Positions 9,914-19,142 are shown, numbered from the stretch's first letter. The stretch: DNA of 29,813 bases from Antrodiella citrinella (GCA_004802725.1 SGPM01000333.1:1-29813); one strand, 5' to 3'. Program-made: numbers and translations. The notes: a model not told the origin generated them from the letters alone.

Positions 9914-11991
9914 CTATGTACGAGAAAAAAAATCTTGAAGACGCGGATACAGACACCACCCAGCGTCCCAGCGACGCTTTCCCTCCTCATCTGCCGCACG
10001 CTTTTCAGCAGCAGTCTGACACCGCTTCTTCTCACCTTTCTCCGGCTTTACCCCACCATTCAGATGAGCCTCTTGAGTCATATGACCCTGCCGCACCCAA
10101 CGGAAAAGACCACCCGCGGAATAGAAAATCATTGACTGACGAGTGCTGTCCTTGTCAGTGTGCGCCATCGGGATGCTCTCATGATGAATGGTAGCAGATG
10201 GGAAGAGAAAAACATCCCCGGCACCAAGCTCGACAATCATCTTCGGTTCGTGGAGGACGATGTGGGCCGAACGACGGGGGTTGAAATCTCCGAAGGGCAG
10301 AATGGCGCACAATCCAAACACCAGGTCTTGAAGATCAAGATGACTGATAGCAAGGCTCTGCGTGGCTAGGTTGAGGGACTGGGCGGCGAAGGGACTCCCC
10401 GGAAAGAACATGTTGATAACCATATCTTCCGCAGCAAGACGTTGTTGTGTGACGGTGTACAGAAGTGCGATCTTTGGGAAAAACGTATTCAAGACCTCTG
10501 ACAACCAAATATGAGTGCACATACGAAGACTACAAAAAGCAAAACCTACGGACAACGTGGGCAACAAGTCGACGAACGGCCGGCGAGGCCGCAAATTCAT
10601 CAAGGAGCTTGCGATTGACGTCACTGTACTGGATCTTGAGATCGTCAGGCTCTGTCTGACCGCCGCCGTGGGACAGGCCAAACGAGATGCACGGGAAGTC
10701 TCCACGATGATGTTTGTGGAACTTCTTGTGGTCCTTGAAGCTGTCCTTAATTTTGAGAACAAGCGCGCTGGCTTCCGCTACAGCCTGATCGTACGCCTCA
10801 GGGTTGTTCTGTGGTCGAGCAGCGCGGACAGCGTATACGATGCCGTTGCGGTCGGTGAACAAGACAGCTTCTCTATATAAATCGGCAACTGAGGTTAAGT
10901 GACAAGGGAGATACAGCAGATGGACGTACCTGGGATCACCGCGGGCGACATACGTATATCCGAGAACCAGCAAATCCGGTACCTTCGGGTTCACCTGGGG
11001 GTCTATATCACCGAACAGTGGCTTGCCTTGTTGCGGACCATTGACACCTTCCGGCGGGGGAGCATTCTTCCTTTCCTTGGAGATGAAGGCGGTAGTGGTG
11101 TGATGAAGTACATGCGTGTCAATGTTCGTTTCAGCAACCTTGGTGTTCGCAAAAATCCGATCCGTGACATTCTGCGAGAGAGGATTCCAATCGGTCCCAA
11201 ACTCACGATCGTCAGGATGAGGAACATATGTCTTTCGAAAGGCAATGGTCTCATTCAGCCAACCGGCGTCCCGTGCCTGCAAGTTGGCATTGCGAGTCTT
11301 CTTCTTCTTCTTTGGAGGTTCAAGGATGAGTGAGTCGCAGGAAGGCGGCGTCAATGAGGAGTTGAGCGTAGTAACCAATGGTGTAGACAATAGAGTGGAT
11401 GGTGATGCGAACGACGTAGCAGACATAGCAGACGAGGAGGAGGACGGCGTGGACGAGGAAGCGGGCAGAGGGGACGAGGAAGCGGGCAGCGGGGACGAGG
11501 AGGCAGGCAGCGTGGACCCGGCGGGTGAAGCGTTCGAGTGCTTGCGTTTCCGCTTCTTGCCCTTCGATTTACTGCGCTTGACAGGAAGACCCGCCGCCGC
11601 ATCGCCGTTGTCGTGCGTATCGGTGATGGTGTCAGAAGACAACGTAGTCATACCTGCCGACGTCCAGCCGAAAATGGGGCCAAGAACACTGGCGCATTTC
11701 GCCCAGAGCGAAGCTGAGAGCGGCTCACGCTGTGAATAGATTATGAGCAAGAGTGTAGTAGAACAGACAGGTATATCACTACTCACGTCTCTCTCCGAAA
11801 GAGGTTCAAGCTCCGTCACGGCGGCTCCTCCACTAGCGGCTTTCAACGCCGACTTTGAATCTTGACCGGCGAGAAGTGTCGACTGGCCTGTCGCAGCGAA
11901 ATCAAATGTCTGAGAATTGAATACGACACTTCCGACCTGAAGATTCACTTGTTAGACCAGAAACCTTTGAACGTAAGGAGGAACTGACCAT
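9914..11991 (-). CDS. TET/JBP-like 2-oxoglutarate/Fe(II) dioxygenase
   Basis: Five exons: 11991-11989 (ATG only), 11936-11787, 11729-10930, 10872-10550 and 10497-9914; 1860 nt, 619 aa, in frame. The C-terminal third has the double-stranded beta-helix signature: HLD (HxD iron ligands) in AISHLDLQDLVFGLCAI, FGDFNPRRSAHIVLHEPK, FPSATIHHESIPM with the distal iron-ligand histidine, then a likely 2-oxoglutarate-binding arginine in TRQSMIFYSAGGLFRWV. This order is that of fungal Tet_JBP proteins, which oxidise 5-methylcytosine or thymine in DNA. The N-terminal half is disordered, with a strong nuclear signal (KGKKRKRKHS; PPKKKKK) and a threefold LPASSSP repeat at about 11458-11513. The one-codon first exon is inferred because no in-frame ATG precedes the Q-T-F-D-F region. 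Fungal members are often transposon-linked; here the neighbours are coiled-coil genes and a transposase. Confidence 0.82.
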
Positions 11992-12250
11992 GTTGAGTTA
12001 TTGGGTTTATTGGGTTGGAAAATGCTGCGGTGGAGTACAATCACTACAAGAGTCAATGCAGAGCCGAATTTTGACAAGCTGAAATAGCGCAAGTATTCGG
12101 ATGCAGACACCAAGTATGATGAACAGACCTGCGCACTGGGGACGCCCAAATGGACGGCGTACGTGGGTGGACGGGTGAAGCGTCGAAGGGGTGAATTTTT
12201 TCCGATGAGAGGGGAGAGGCACTAATATATGAGACTGAGCTGACCCGCCC

Positions 12251-12959
12251 CTAGTGCGCACCACGGGTCGGCAATACCCGCGCGGGTCACGGGTACGGGT
12301 ACGGGTTGCCAAATCGGGACCCGCGGACCCGCCGAATTTTGGCGGGTACAGCAGTAAATCATGAATTCCTCCCCCAATTCTCATCGGATTGGGGCAGGGA
12401 AGGGCTCATTTTGTTCGCCTTTCGAATCGGTACCCGTACGTATGCTTTATTCCGTTACGCATTCGGTATTGTATGTGCTACAAGGTTACGCGATCCGGCG
12501 CCAATAAGCGCCAGCCGCACGATGGCTTAATAGCACTACCCATCATCCCTTTTCGCAAATTTGAGTATATACGGTTTGTTCTATACATCAATGCGATCAT
12601 TTTGACATAGTTTCCGTAACATAAGACCGAGTTTGGGATGAGAACCAGCCCATCGCAACTTCGGCGCTTATAAGCGCCGGTGTGCGCGATGATGTGGCAT
12701 CCCTTTTAGCAGTAACGCAACGGTTTGAGACCGTTAAAAGGGTGAAACAGATACTTATTCATGTACTCTACATTATTTATATACTACATTCATCAAAACA
12801 TATCTATTGTGGCTGCTATTCAATGTTGGCACCGACGATTTGAAAATAAGCGCCCTAACGCCGAGATACCCGTACCCGTGACCCGGGTACGGGTTTTTGC
12901 CGGGTACGGGTACGGGTCAGGGTCGTGACACCCGGGGGTATACCCGTGGTGTGCACTAG
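12251..12959. mobile_element. 709-bp non-autonomous element with hAT-like inverted ends
   Basis: The ends are 18-bp inverted repeats with one mismatch (CTAGTGCRCACCACGGGT), at 12251-12268 and 12942-12959. From the second base the ends read TAGTG, fitting the YARNG start of hAT inverted repeats. Just inside both ends are (ACGGGT)n arrays in opposite orientation (12288-12305; 12866-12920). The interior has no credible coding frame but has three copies of an ATAAGCGCC motif. No 8-bp target duplication is visible; the flanks read CCCGCCCC and GGCGGGAG. The right end interrupts the last ORF of the Ty3 element, so this insertion or a rearrangement is younger than that element. Confidence 0.65.
12662..12679. 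repeat. Perfect 18-bp palindrome inside the inverted-repeat element
   Basis: CGGCGCTTATAAGCGCCG is its own reverse complement. Its ATAAGCGCC half-site recurs at about 12504-12512 and 12844-12852, suggesting a spaced protein-binding site such as a transposase subterminal site. Confidence 0.7.
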
Positions 12960-13874
12960 GCGGGAGCGAGTCGGGCGAGNGCTAGTGNGAGGGAATGGAG
13001 TGGGGGATCTATTGGCGAGAGAAGGTGGTGGAATGGGAATTGGTGGNGGAGATGGNGCNGGGGATGGCTCAAGCTGNTCAACCTCTTCTTCCNTAGGTNC
13101 TTCTGGGACTGTGCGATAGGACAGTTCAGATGACGATCGTCTAGGTGGCGTCGGGGCCCTATGAGCGGGATGTTCCATAAGGTCGTATGGAGTAGGGTAT
13201 GCGAGGGTAAGGAGGCCAGTGTTTGGATTTCTGACGCTGCCCATAGGTATCATGGGAACTGGGGCGACAAGAGGAGGGGTAGGCGAGCGAGGGACATAAG
13301 GAGGAGGAGGTGGTTGTGGGATAGTGAANGGGTCGAAGTCGTTTTCAGGTCTGGGAAAGAATTCCAAACCGACCTGTCGATCTATGTCGAGTATACCATC
13401 GATGATGTTCCCCATGGCTCTGTTTGCCCCTTCCCTCATCCTGTCTATGTCTCTCTCCATCTCTACTCTTTCCGCCTCCTGTCTGTCCAGAATATCTAGT
13501 GCGTCACGAAGAGTATTGCGCAATGGCTCGGCGATGTCGCGCTGACGGAAGAGTATGGCCCGCTGGTGGATTAGGCCCACATGGATGTCATGAAAAGTGT
13601 TGTATGCATGGTGAAGAGGGGTGAACGATGAGGAATGGGAATTGTGAGCATTGAGAAGGGCGCGTTGCTGGTCGGTGAAGTCCGATGCGATAGTATCAAG
13701 AGCGATATGTATGTTTGCCCTGCGACGGCGCATGTCGGCGGCGAAATAGTGTGCGCTGTTGTTGGCAGACATGATGTTTGGTGACGAAGAGGAATGTGGG
13801 GAAAATAAGTTTGAATGTGAGCGAATGCGTGTTTCGAAAGTGGGCAACTGTTCGATGAGATTTTGGGAAGACAT
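12960..13874 (-). CDS. Third ORF of the Ty3 element, proline-rich, 3' end lost
   Basis: The ATG at 13874 is 10 nt after the stop of the upstream ORF. About 305 residues are retained before the frame runs into the inverted repeat at 12959 (the frame stays open to 12855 only through the foreign ACGGGT array). Residues about 35-175 are helical: RRRRANIHIALD, then a coiled coil around LDRQEAERVEMERDIDRMRE. The rest is rich in proline (PQPPPPPYVPRSPTPPLVAP). I know no matching family. By position it is an extra post-pol protein; a structural, Gag-like or nucleic-acid-binding role is speculation. Several codons contain N. Confidence 0.55.
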
Positions 13875-13884
13875 TCGCTTTCCT

Positions 13885-14463
13885 TTATACGGTATTTGAA
13901 CGCCGGATTGCTCGGGAAGACGTGGGTATCACCCAACCGGGTATTGGGATATGATAGAATGGATGGTCCTTGTGGAATATGCTAGGGGGAGCCGGGGCTG
14001 CGTAGGCCATAGCCATTTCCCGAAATAGGGTTATTCGTTCCATGCTAGTTCCATCTAGTTGATCCCAGTTTTCCGATACGTCTTCTCCTACGTAATGGTC
14101 TTCCCACATATCGTATGTTCGGATACTGTTCCTGATATCCGCTCTTGTCCAGCCATAGGTGCTAGCCCAATTCGTGACGGGTTCATCCCACTGAATGTTC
14201 ACAGGTTCGTCCCACGGAGTGATAATAGGTTCTCCCCATCCATCTTCTTCATCTGGTGTCCTCCGTCCATCAGCTTGTTCTTCATCAACTAGTGAGTTTC
14301 GTCTTTCTCCGGTGTTCTTCATGTTTCGGTTACGGTTAAAGAAGAGATAAATAAAGATCAGGATAATAGCATTTTGGGTTGTATGGGAACTGGTGATGAT
14401 GACGAGAATAACGAGGCTGATAATACTTGGTTCCATATTGATCGGATGTCGGATGTTCCTCAT
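13885..14463 (-). CDS. Post-pol ORF with N-terminal hydrophobic segment
   Basis: 192 aa. Its ATG overlaps the pol stop as ATGA at 14463-14460. Residues about 14-43 are strongly hydrophobic (SIISLVILVII, then AIILIFIYLFF) followed by basic NRNRN, like a signal anchor or paired membrane segment. The soluble part is acidic and repeats W-[GD]-E-P-[IV] three times (WGEPI, WDEPV, WDEPV). Position directly after pol is where env-like genes sit in some LTR retroelements, but nothing resembles a viral envelope fold, so env-like refers to position only. The overlap suggests translation by termination-reinitiation from the pol message. Confidence 0.55.
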   Translation of the reverse strand: MRNIRHPINMEPSIISLVILVIITSSHTTQNAIILIFIYLFFNRNRNMKNTGERRNSLVDEEQADGRRTPDEEDGWGEPIITPWDEPVNIQWDEPVTNWASTYGWTRADIRNSIRTYDMWEDHYVGEDVSENWDQLDGTSMERITLFREMAMAYAAPAPPSIFHKDHPFYHIPIPGWVIPTSSRAIRRSNTV

Positions 14464-15368
14464 ATGCGATGCGTCTTTTTATATCCTTCTATCTGTTCTT
14501 TCGCATTGCCTAGATGAGCCATCGGTTCCCATGTGTTGTGCGACGTGGGGAAATCTTTCCATTTGATCAAGTATTGCTGCTTTCCTCGCAATTTCCGATA
14601 ATTGAGAATTGTTTCGACTTCCCATTCTTCTTCACCATCCACTATGTCAGGTGGCGGCATTAGGAAATTGGGACCGTGTGTGTCGTTTTCTCGATACGGA
14701 GTTAAGAGAGATGCATGGAACACGTCATGGATCTTCCACATTGGAGGAAGTTTAAGCCGATATGTAAGGGGTCCGAGGACTTCGGTGATGATAAATGGAC
14801 CTTGACGTTTGGGCGCAAGCTTCTTATGATCTGTGATGAATCGGAGGTTCCTTGATTCTAACCACATCTTTTCTCCTTTGATGAATGGTTTGAAGCCGCG
14901 TGTGATCCTTTCTGTCATCTTTTGTCGGGCTAATTCATGTGCTGCATTCGCTTCTTCTCTGGCCTTCTTTAATTCCGATAGTCTGGTTTCTACGGTTGGG
15001 GAATTGGAAGCAGAGAACGCAGTGGGAAAGCCTCGGGGGTTGTAGCCCATCATGAGGAAGAATGGTGACTCATTTCGTTCCGCTGCCTTCCTTTGATTGT
15101 GCGAGAATTCCATGGTAGTGATGTGCTTGCTCCAATCCTCTGGATGATTAGCGCAAAATATGCGAAGATAGGCTTCTATCTCTGGATTCATGCGTTCTGC
15201 TCCTCCGTCTGTCTGTGGGTGATATGCAGTGCTCATGGTGGATTTGATTCCAAGCTTCTTTGTTAGTTCTTATAACACATGAGATGCGAATTGGGTTCCT
15301 CGGTCCGAGATGATTTGTGACATAAGTCCGAATCTCTTGTAGACAGCGTCGAAAAGTAGGTCAGCGGT
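14460..15368 (-). pseudogene. Ty3-type pol remnant: integrase C-terminus and chromodomain
   Basis: The reading starts inside the integrase core (LFDAVYKRFGLMSQIISDRG, with a catalytic-type D in SDRGTQF), then meets an in-frame TAA at 15272-15270 in FASHVL*ELTKK. It continues as STAYHPQTDGGAERMNPEIE, where AER holds the catalytic glutamate position. Downstream come the GPY/F-like module (LAPKRQGPFIITEVLGPLTY), DVFHASLLTPY, and a chromodomain (EEWEVETILNYRKLRGKQQY, then LIKWKDFPTSHNTWEP). The chromodomain of such chromoviruses is known to guide integration to heterochromatin. The stop and the missing 5' part make this copy non-functional. Confidence 0.88.
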
Positions 15369-15710
15369 GATGCACCGGACGGGCTCCTAAGCGCGGGAGA
15401 ACACACCCAACAATGGGAGAACTCCTGGCAGAGGGGTACCACGTAAGGGCGTTTGGGGAGGAGTCGTAGAGGTAGGCCGAGGTACTCGAACGTAGAAAGG
15501 AGTGTAAGGGAGAGGCCCGAAATAGGTCCGAGAATGTCCGATGAGGGTCCGATGGGGGTCCGAGGGGGTCCGGGAGGGTCCAAGATCCGCGCTAGTGGCT
15601 CTGGCGAAGTCCGAGATATGAAACTCGGACTTCCCGCGTAGGCAAGGGGATGGCCTCGGAGGGATCGGACCGTGTTCGAAGGGTAAAACGCGACGAGGGG
15701 AACGAGGGAA

Positions 15711-15845
15711 ACGCAGTAGAAAACGCAGGAAACACAAGAAACGCAGTAAAAACGCAGTAAACGCAGGGAACGCAATAGAAGGTGAACGTAGCAATGGGGG
15801 ACGCAATAGAAAGGTGAACGCAATAAAACGGAAACGTACGCAGTA
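15711..15845. repeat. AACGCAGTAAA-type short tandem repeat
   Basis: AACGCAGTA or AACGCAATAGAA recurs about ten times at 11-20 bp spacing (AACGCAGTAGAA, AACGCAGGAAAC, AACGCAGTAAAAACGCAG and so on). Degenerate minisatellite inside the LTR-like sequence. Confidence 0.75.
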
Positions 15846-16091
15846 GTCCCGGGACCGCACGCAAGTGCTTCTGACTTCTCCGAGTAAGTGGGGGAAAAGG
15901 GGCGGAGATCTCTTGTGTTTTGCTACAGTACATGATCGTGCTACTTATAGGCCTCGGAAACACCCGAAACACACTCGAAAATAGGTACGGAAGCGTCCGA
16001 CGAAAGTCCGGAGATGTCCGAGTTTCGTCAAAACTCGAACCGGGACATCGCAAGAGGGGTTGGGGTGAAAGGGTAGAAGGAAATAGAAGAA

Positions 16092-16330
16092 GTCCGACGC
16101 ATCGTAGAATCGAATAGAAAGGGTCCGACGTATCGTAGAATCGACTCGAAGAGGTCCGACGCATCGTAAAGCCCGAATCGAAACATCGCAAGAAGAACTA
16201 TAGGGAATGAGTAGAAGGGAGTAGAAGAAGTCCGATGCACCGTAGAATCGAATCGAAGGGGTCCAATGCACCGTAGAATCGTATAGGAAGGGTCCGATGT
16301 ATCGTAGAATCGACTCGAAGAGGTCCGAAG
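16092..16330. repeat. Minisatellite with a unit of about 31 bp
   Basis: Units begin GTCCGACGCATCGTAGAATC or close variants at about 16092, 16123, 16155, 16228, 16261 and 16290. A longer-period repeat is also visible: CATCGCAAG, a purine-rich filler, AGTAGAAGAA and GTCCGA occur twice, about 135 bp apart. Confidence 0.8.
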
Positions 16331-16340
16331 TGCCGCGGAA

Positions 16341-17570
16341 TAATGCTAAAATGGTCTCCTATGGGCGTATCCGGTACCAGCGAGCCGTGGGTCTCATCAA
16401 CGTGATAGTACTATACAAATGGACAATACTGGCAGACGAGGTGAGCCGGGGATGCAAGCCTGGGACGACTGGCGATGCAGGTGAAAGGCAATTTGGTATA
16501 GACAATGAGGGATGTGGGAAGAGGTGACACGAGCGAGAGGCAACATAAGAGGGCGAGACTGGACGAGGTGCAATGCAGGCAAGAGATAACAAGTGAAAGG
16601 CGATGCAAGTGAGGGGCAACACAGATGAGTCACGATGTGAGAGAAGCTGTGAAGGGTGTCGTGGGCGAGAGCCAACAGCCATGAACGAGAAGCGATGTGG
16701 GCGAAACGACGGCAACACGTACAAGACGGTAACGCGAACAAGAGGGCAGCGCGAGCGGTCGACATTGAACGTGGGGCCATCGTGTGCGCAGGGAGGTGAC
16801 ACGGCATAATCAAGAGCGACACTAACTATGTGATAGTCCTATGCAGACGAAGAAATGATGAGTAGAATAGTCAACGAAAATGATATCCGAGTTACGCACC
16901 TGATGACCAGACCTTTGTCCATACCCCCAGTCTCCTGCGCTCTGCTGAGGTGCTGGAAGACAGCTGTTGCTACTCACCAGGAATTGTCTTCATTGTGAAA
17001 GTGGAGGAGAGGGGAACAGATGGAGAGAAACAAATATGTAGCAAGGGCAAACGAAGACATGTAGACGTGGCATTGTTGCGAGGCAAGGCAGTATGTTGAT
17101 GTTTGTTGACTCATGTTGATTCTGCATCCACCGCCGACCAGCTCGCCAGCGGATACCGTCGACGAGACTCTGAGCCTTTCTCTCCTCGCTTTCTCTCTGT
17201 GCTCTCATACTCTACATCTCCATGCCAAATGCCCATCCTTGTCCCGCAATACTATCCAAGTCTCCCATCTGGTAACTCATGGTGGCTCCGGTGCGACCCT
17301 TTGTTCAGACCTGCATGCCTCTAGGTCCCCTTTCGTGATGGAGTCTTGTCGGAATTCATATTGACATTCGAAGCCTGGGTGTTGGTATAACAAGAGCAAT
17401 TTTAATGGGTACGTCTATTCGTCTTTATAGTATTATTAGTATCTAACTTCGAGTTGCTGAGGTTGCCGTGAGTCGGCTCGTGACAGTCTACAGTGTCTAC
17501 ACCCCACCTCTCTGCGCTGCTCGGCACATGTGCGAGACTGAGCCTGCATTTCATCGGAAGTACTTAGTAC
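16341..17570. other. Degenerate repeat-like sequence, no supportable gene
   Basis: From about 16440 to 16800 the plus strand is a decayed array around GGCGATGCAGGTGAAAGGCAA and GAGCGAGAGGCAAC, irregular at 25-40 bp. The open frames on either strand are by-products of this composition. From 17100 to 17360 a plus-strand frame of 83 codons has no recognisable family. The remainder shows nothing. Confidence 0.45.
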
Positions 17571-17572
17571 GG

Positions 17573-17790
17573 CATTGACAGGTAAATACATTCCTTCTCC
17601 AGGCTACGACGACGACATTGAACTTTTTACAGTGACGTGGCCTTGCACAACGTTTGCGTTCGGAGCCTGTACTCACCTAAAAGTACGTCGTGTGACGTTG
17701 ACAAGTATGTATGCCCCTTTTCTAGGTTGCGAAGACTCTGATGACTTTGACCTTCTACTACAGTGACGTGGCCTTACGCTATCTACCATT
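17573..17790. repeat. Two-copy tandem repeat, period about 123 bp
   Basis: TTGACAGGTAAATACATTCC...ACAGTGACGTGGCCTT (from 17573) is repeated as TTGACAAGTATGTATGCCCC...ACAGTGACGTGGCCTT (from 17697). The first copy and the start of the second read in one plus-strand frame with a shared pattern (LT-[GS]-x-Y-x-P then acidic DD/ED), but the second copy has a length change and then TGA. This may be a decayed duplicated exon. Confidence 0.6.
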
Positions 17791-18347
17791 CCCAACGCAA
17801 GGTAAGTTTTTCCTACACCCCCTTCCTCCTCTTTGCATCACTTCACACACCCTGTTCCCATTCAGTTACCTCGTAGTCGGACGACACAGCATTGGTATAC
17901 CATTTTCGTCTTTTGACGATGACTCCAATGTATGACTCGGATGCCGGGACGGGACGCATGACTCGTACAACATGTGAGTAGATGTCAATATTCGTTCTCG
18001 TCTACGACTAATTATTGCTGCTCTTCACAGATCAATCTGTTCATCGCCGCCACATAACACCTTCCCTGCCCCCCAGCAGCTGTATCCTGGCCTTTTCTGC
18101 GAGAGCTGTGGTACTTTGAAGTGTGGACGGGTGTATCTGTATATCTGTATCATAGTGTACCTCTGCGTGTATTCTATTAGCCCTTGTTATAATTCATGTG
18201 ATTTTGTGCTCATCATATCTATCCGATGCCTATTACAAACCAATGCACCGTCTATAGGTCGTGTCAAATTATAGCGGGCTACTGTAATTGTGTATACGTC
18301 GTGCATAAATGCCTGATTCCGTGCGTTTCTATGCATAATCTGACCGA

Positions 18348-18399
18348 GATTAGACACTTATTAGGTGACCTTGTATAATCGGAGAGAAAGTGTCTAATC
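18348..18399. repeat. Perfect 12-bp inverted repeat with 28-nt loop
   Basis: GATTAGACACTT at 18348-18359 is inverted as AAGTGTCTAATC at 18388-18399. It lies in AT-rich sequence with no gene (17900-18540) and could be the core of a small foldback element. Confidence 0.7.
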
Positions 18400-18737
18400 A
18401 CTCTAATGCCTGTAACTCTACATGATTAGGCATAATTCTGCGGATTCCGAGCAATCAGACAGATGGGTTTTTCCTGATGACGTCCTTTCGAGTTTTCACA
18501 TAATTGTTTTTTTCATAGCTAACTGAACAGTGGATGTGTTTTCGACGAGACCACAGTGAGGTGTAAGGTAGGCGCAGGTCAGATCCAACCACTATGTGAT
18601 GTTACCCTGATTGGATCAGAAAACGCACGTGATGCAGAATATACTGCATTTGGCAGGACATTATGAATGTGAGAGGAGCAGTGACATTCACGATAAGTGT
18701 GATTCCTGTGTGAAAGATAATGAATGAAAAAAATGTT

Positions 18738-18960
18738 GATGCACCAGACGGGCTCCTGAACGTAGAAGTAACACACCCAACAATGGGGGTACTCCAGGAG
18801 GAGGACACCACGTAAGGGCGTAAGTAGAGGAGTCGTAAGGGTGGGCCGAGGACCTAGGAATAGAGTAGAGTAGTCCGGTGATGTTCGTGTGTCGTCCAAG
18901 ATGACTCGCGCAACACCCGATGACCTACGAGACTGCACGGGCGAAGTACCGAAATAGCTA
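18738..18960 (-). repeat. Second copy of the LTR-like end found at 15369
   Basis: Starts TGATGCACCAGACGGGCTCC and shares ACACACCCAACAATGGG, CCACGTAAGGGCG and GGAGTCGTA with the copy at 15369, in the same orientation. Similarity fades after about 115 bp, then partly resumes near 19064 (GAAATAGGTCCGAGAGTGTC), implying an insertion or expansion between. The left flank is a poly-A-like stretch (ATGAAAAAAATGT), not pol. Confidence 0.6.
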
Positions 18961-19142
18961 CGAGGCCTGCGGAGAAGTACTAGACCGCGCGGAATGGATA
19001 TGTCGTGACTGTATGACTGATAAAACGCGATCGAGAGGGTCCGCAGGAGGTACGAGGCTGACAGAAATAGGTCCGAGAGTGTCCGGACCGATGGACGATA
19101 GGGGCCGCGGTCGATATTGTGAAGATAAAGGAGGGCGGCCGG

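Larger units (their letters stand above)
12960..15368 (-). mobile_element. Truncated Ty3-type LTR retroelement (chromodomain integrase)
   Basis: The minus strand carries, in order, the integrase end with chromodomain (15368-14460), an ORF starting on the pol stop (14463-13885), and a third ORF (13874 onward) that runs into the inverted-repeat element at 12959. There is no gag, protease, reverse transcriptase or RNase H in the window. The 5' side is cut at 15368/15369 by LTR-like repeat sequence. Nine N bases between 12980 and 13329 show poor assembly here. Confidence 0.8.
15369..16340 (-). repeat. GTCCGA-rich LTR-like sequence abutting the pol remnant
   Basis: The edge is sharp: TGATGCACC at 15369 follows pol sequence directly, and the same edge recurs at 18738 with about 115 bp of clear similarity. 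On the minus strand the unit would end in GGTGCATCA and contains CCTATAAG at about 15946-15953. That fits an LTR in minus orientation, but the other end is not defined, so the right limit is approximate. It holds two tandem-repeat tracts listed separately. Long minus-strand open frames here translate to low-complexity F/S/R strings and are not genes. Confidence 0.5.

Noticed and set aside
10899..11739. Plus-strand open frames of 144 and 164 codons
   Set aside because: They are antisense to the dioxygenase exons; the acidic EEAGSGDEE repeat is just the reverse strand of its LPASSSP repeat.
12243..12967. 8-bp target duplication around the inverted-repeat element
   Set aside because: The flanks CCCGCCCC and GGCGGGAG are not direct repeats.
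15263..16271. Long minus-strand open frames (157-199 codons)
   Set aside because: The translation is low-complexity F, S, L and R text generated by AACGCAG and GTCCGA tandem repeats.
16359..16822. Minus-strand open frames of 141-147 codons
   Set aside because: Composition follows a decayed G-rich repeat; several frames are open at once, with no introns or motifs.
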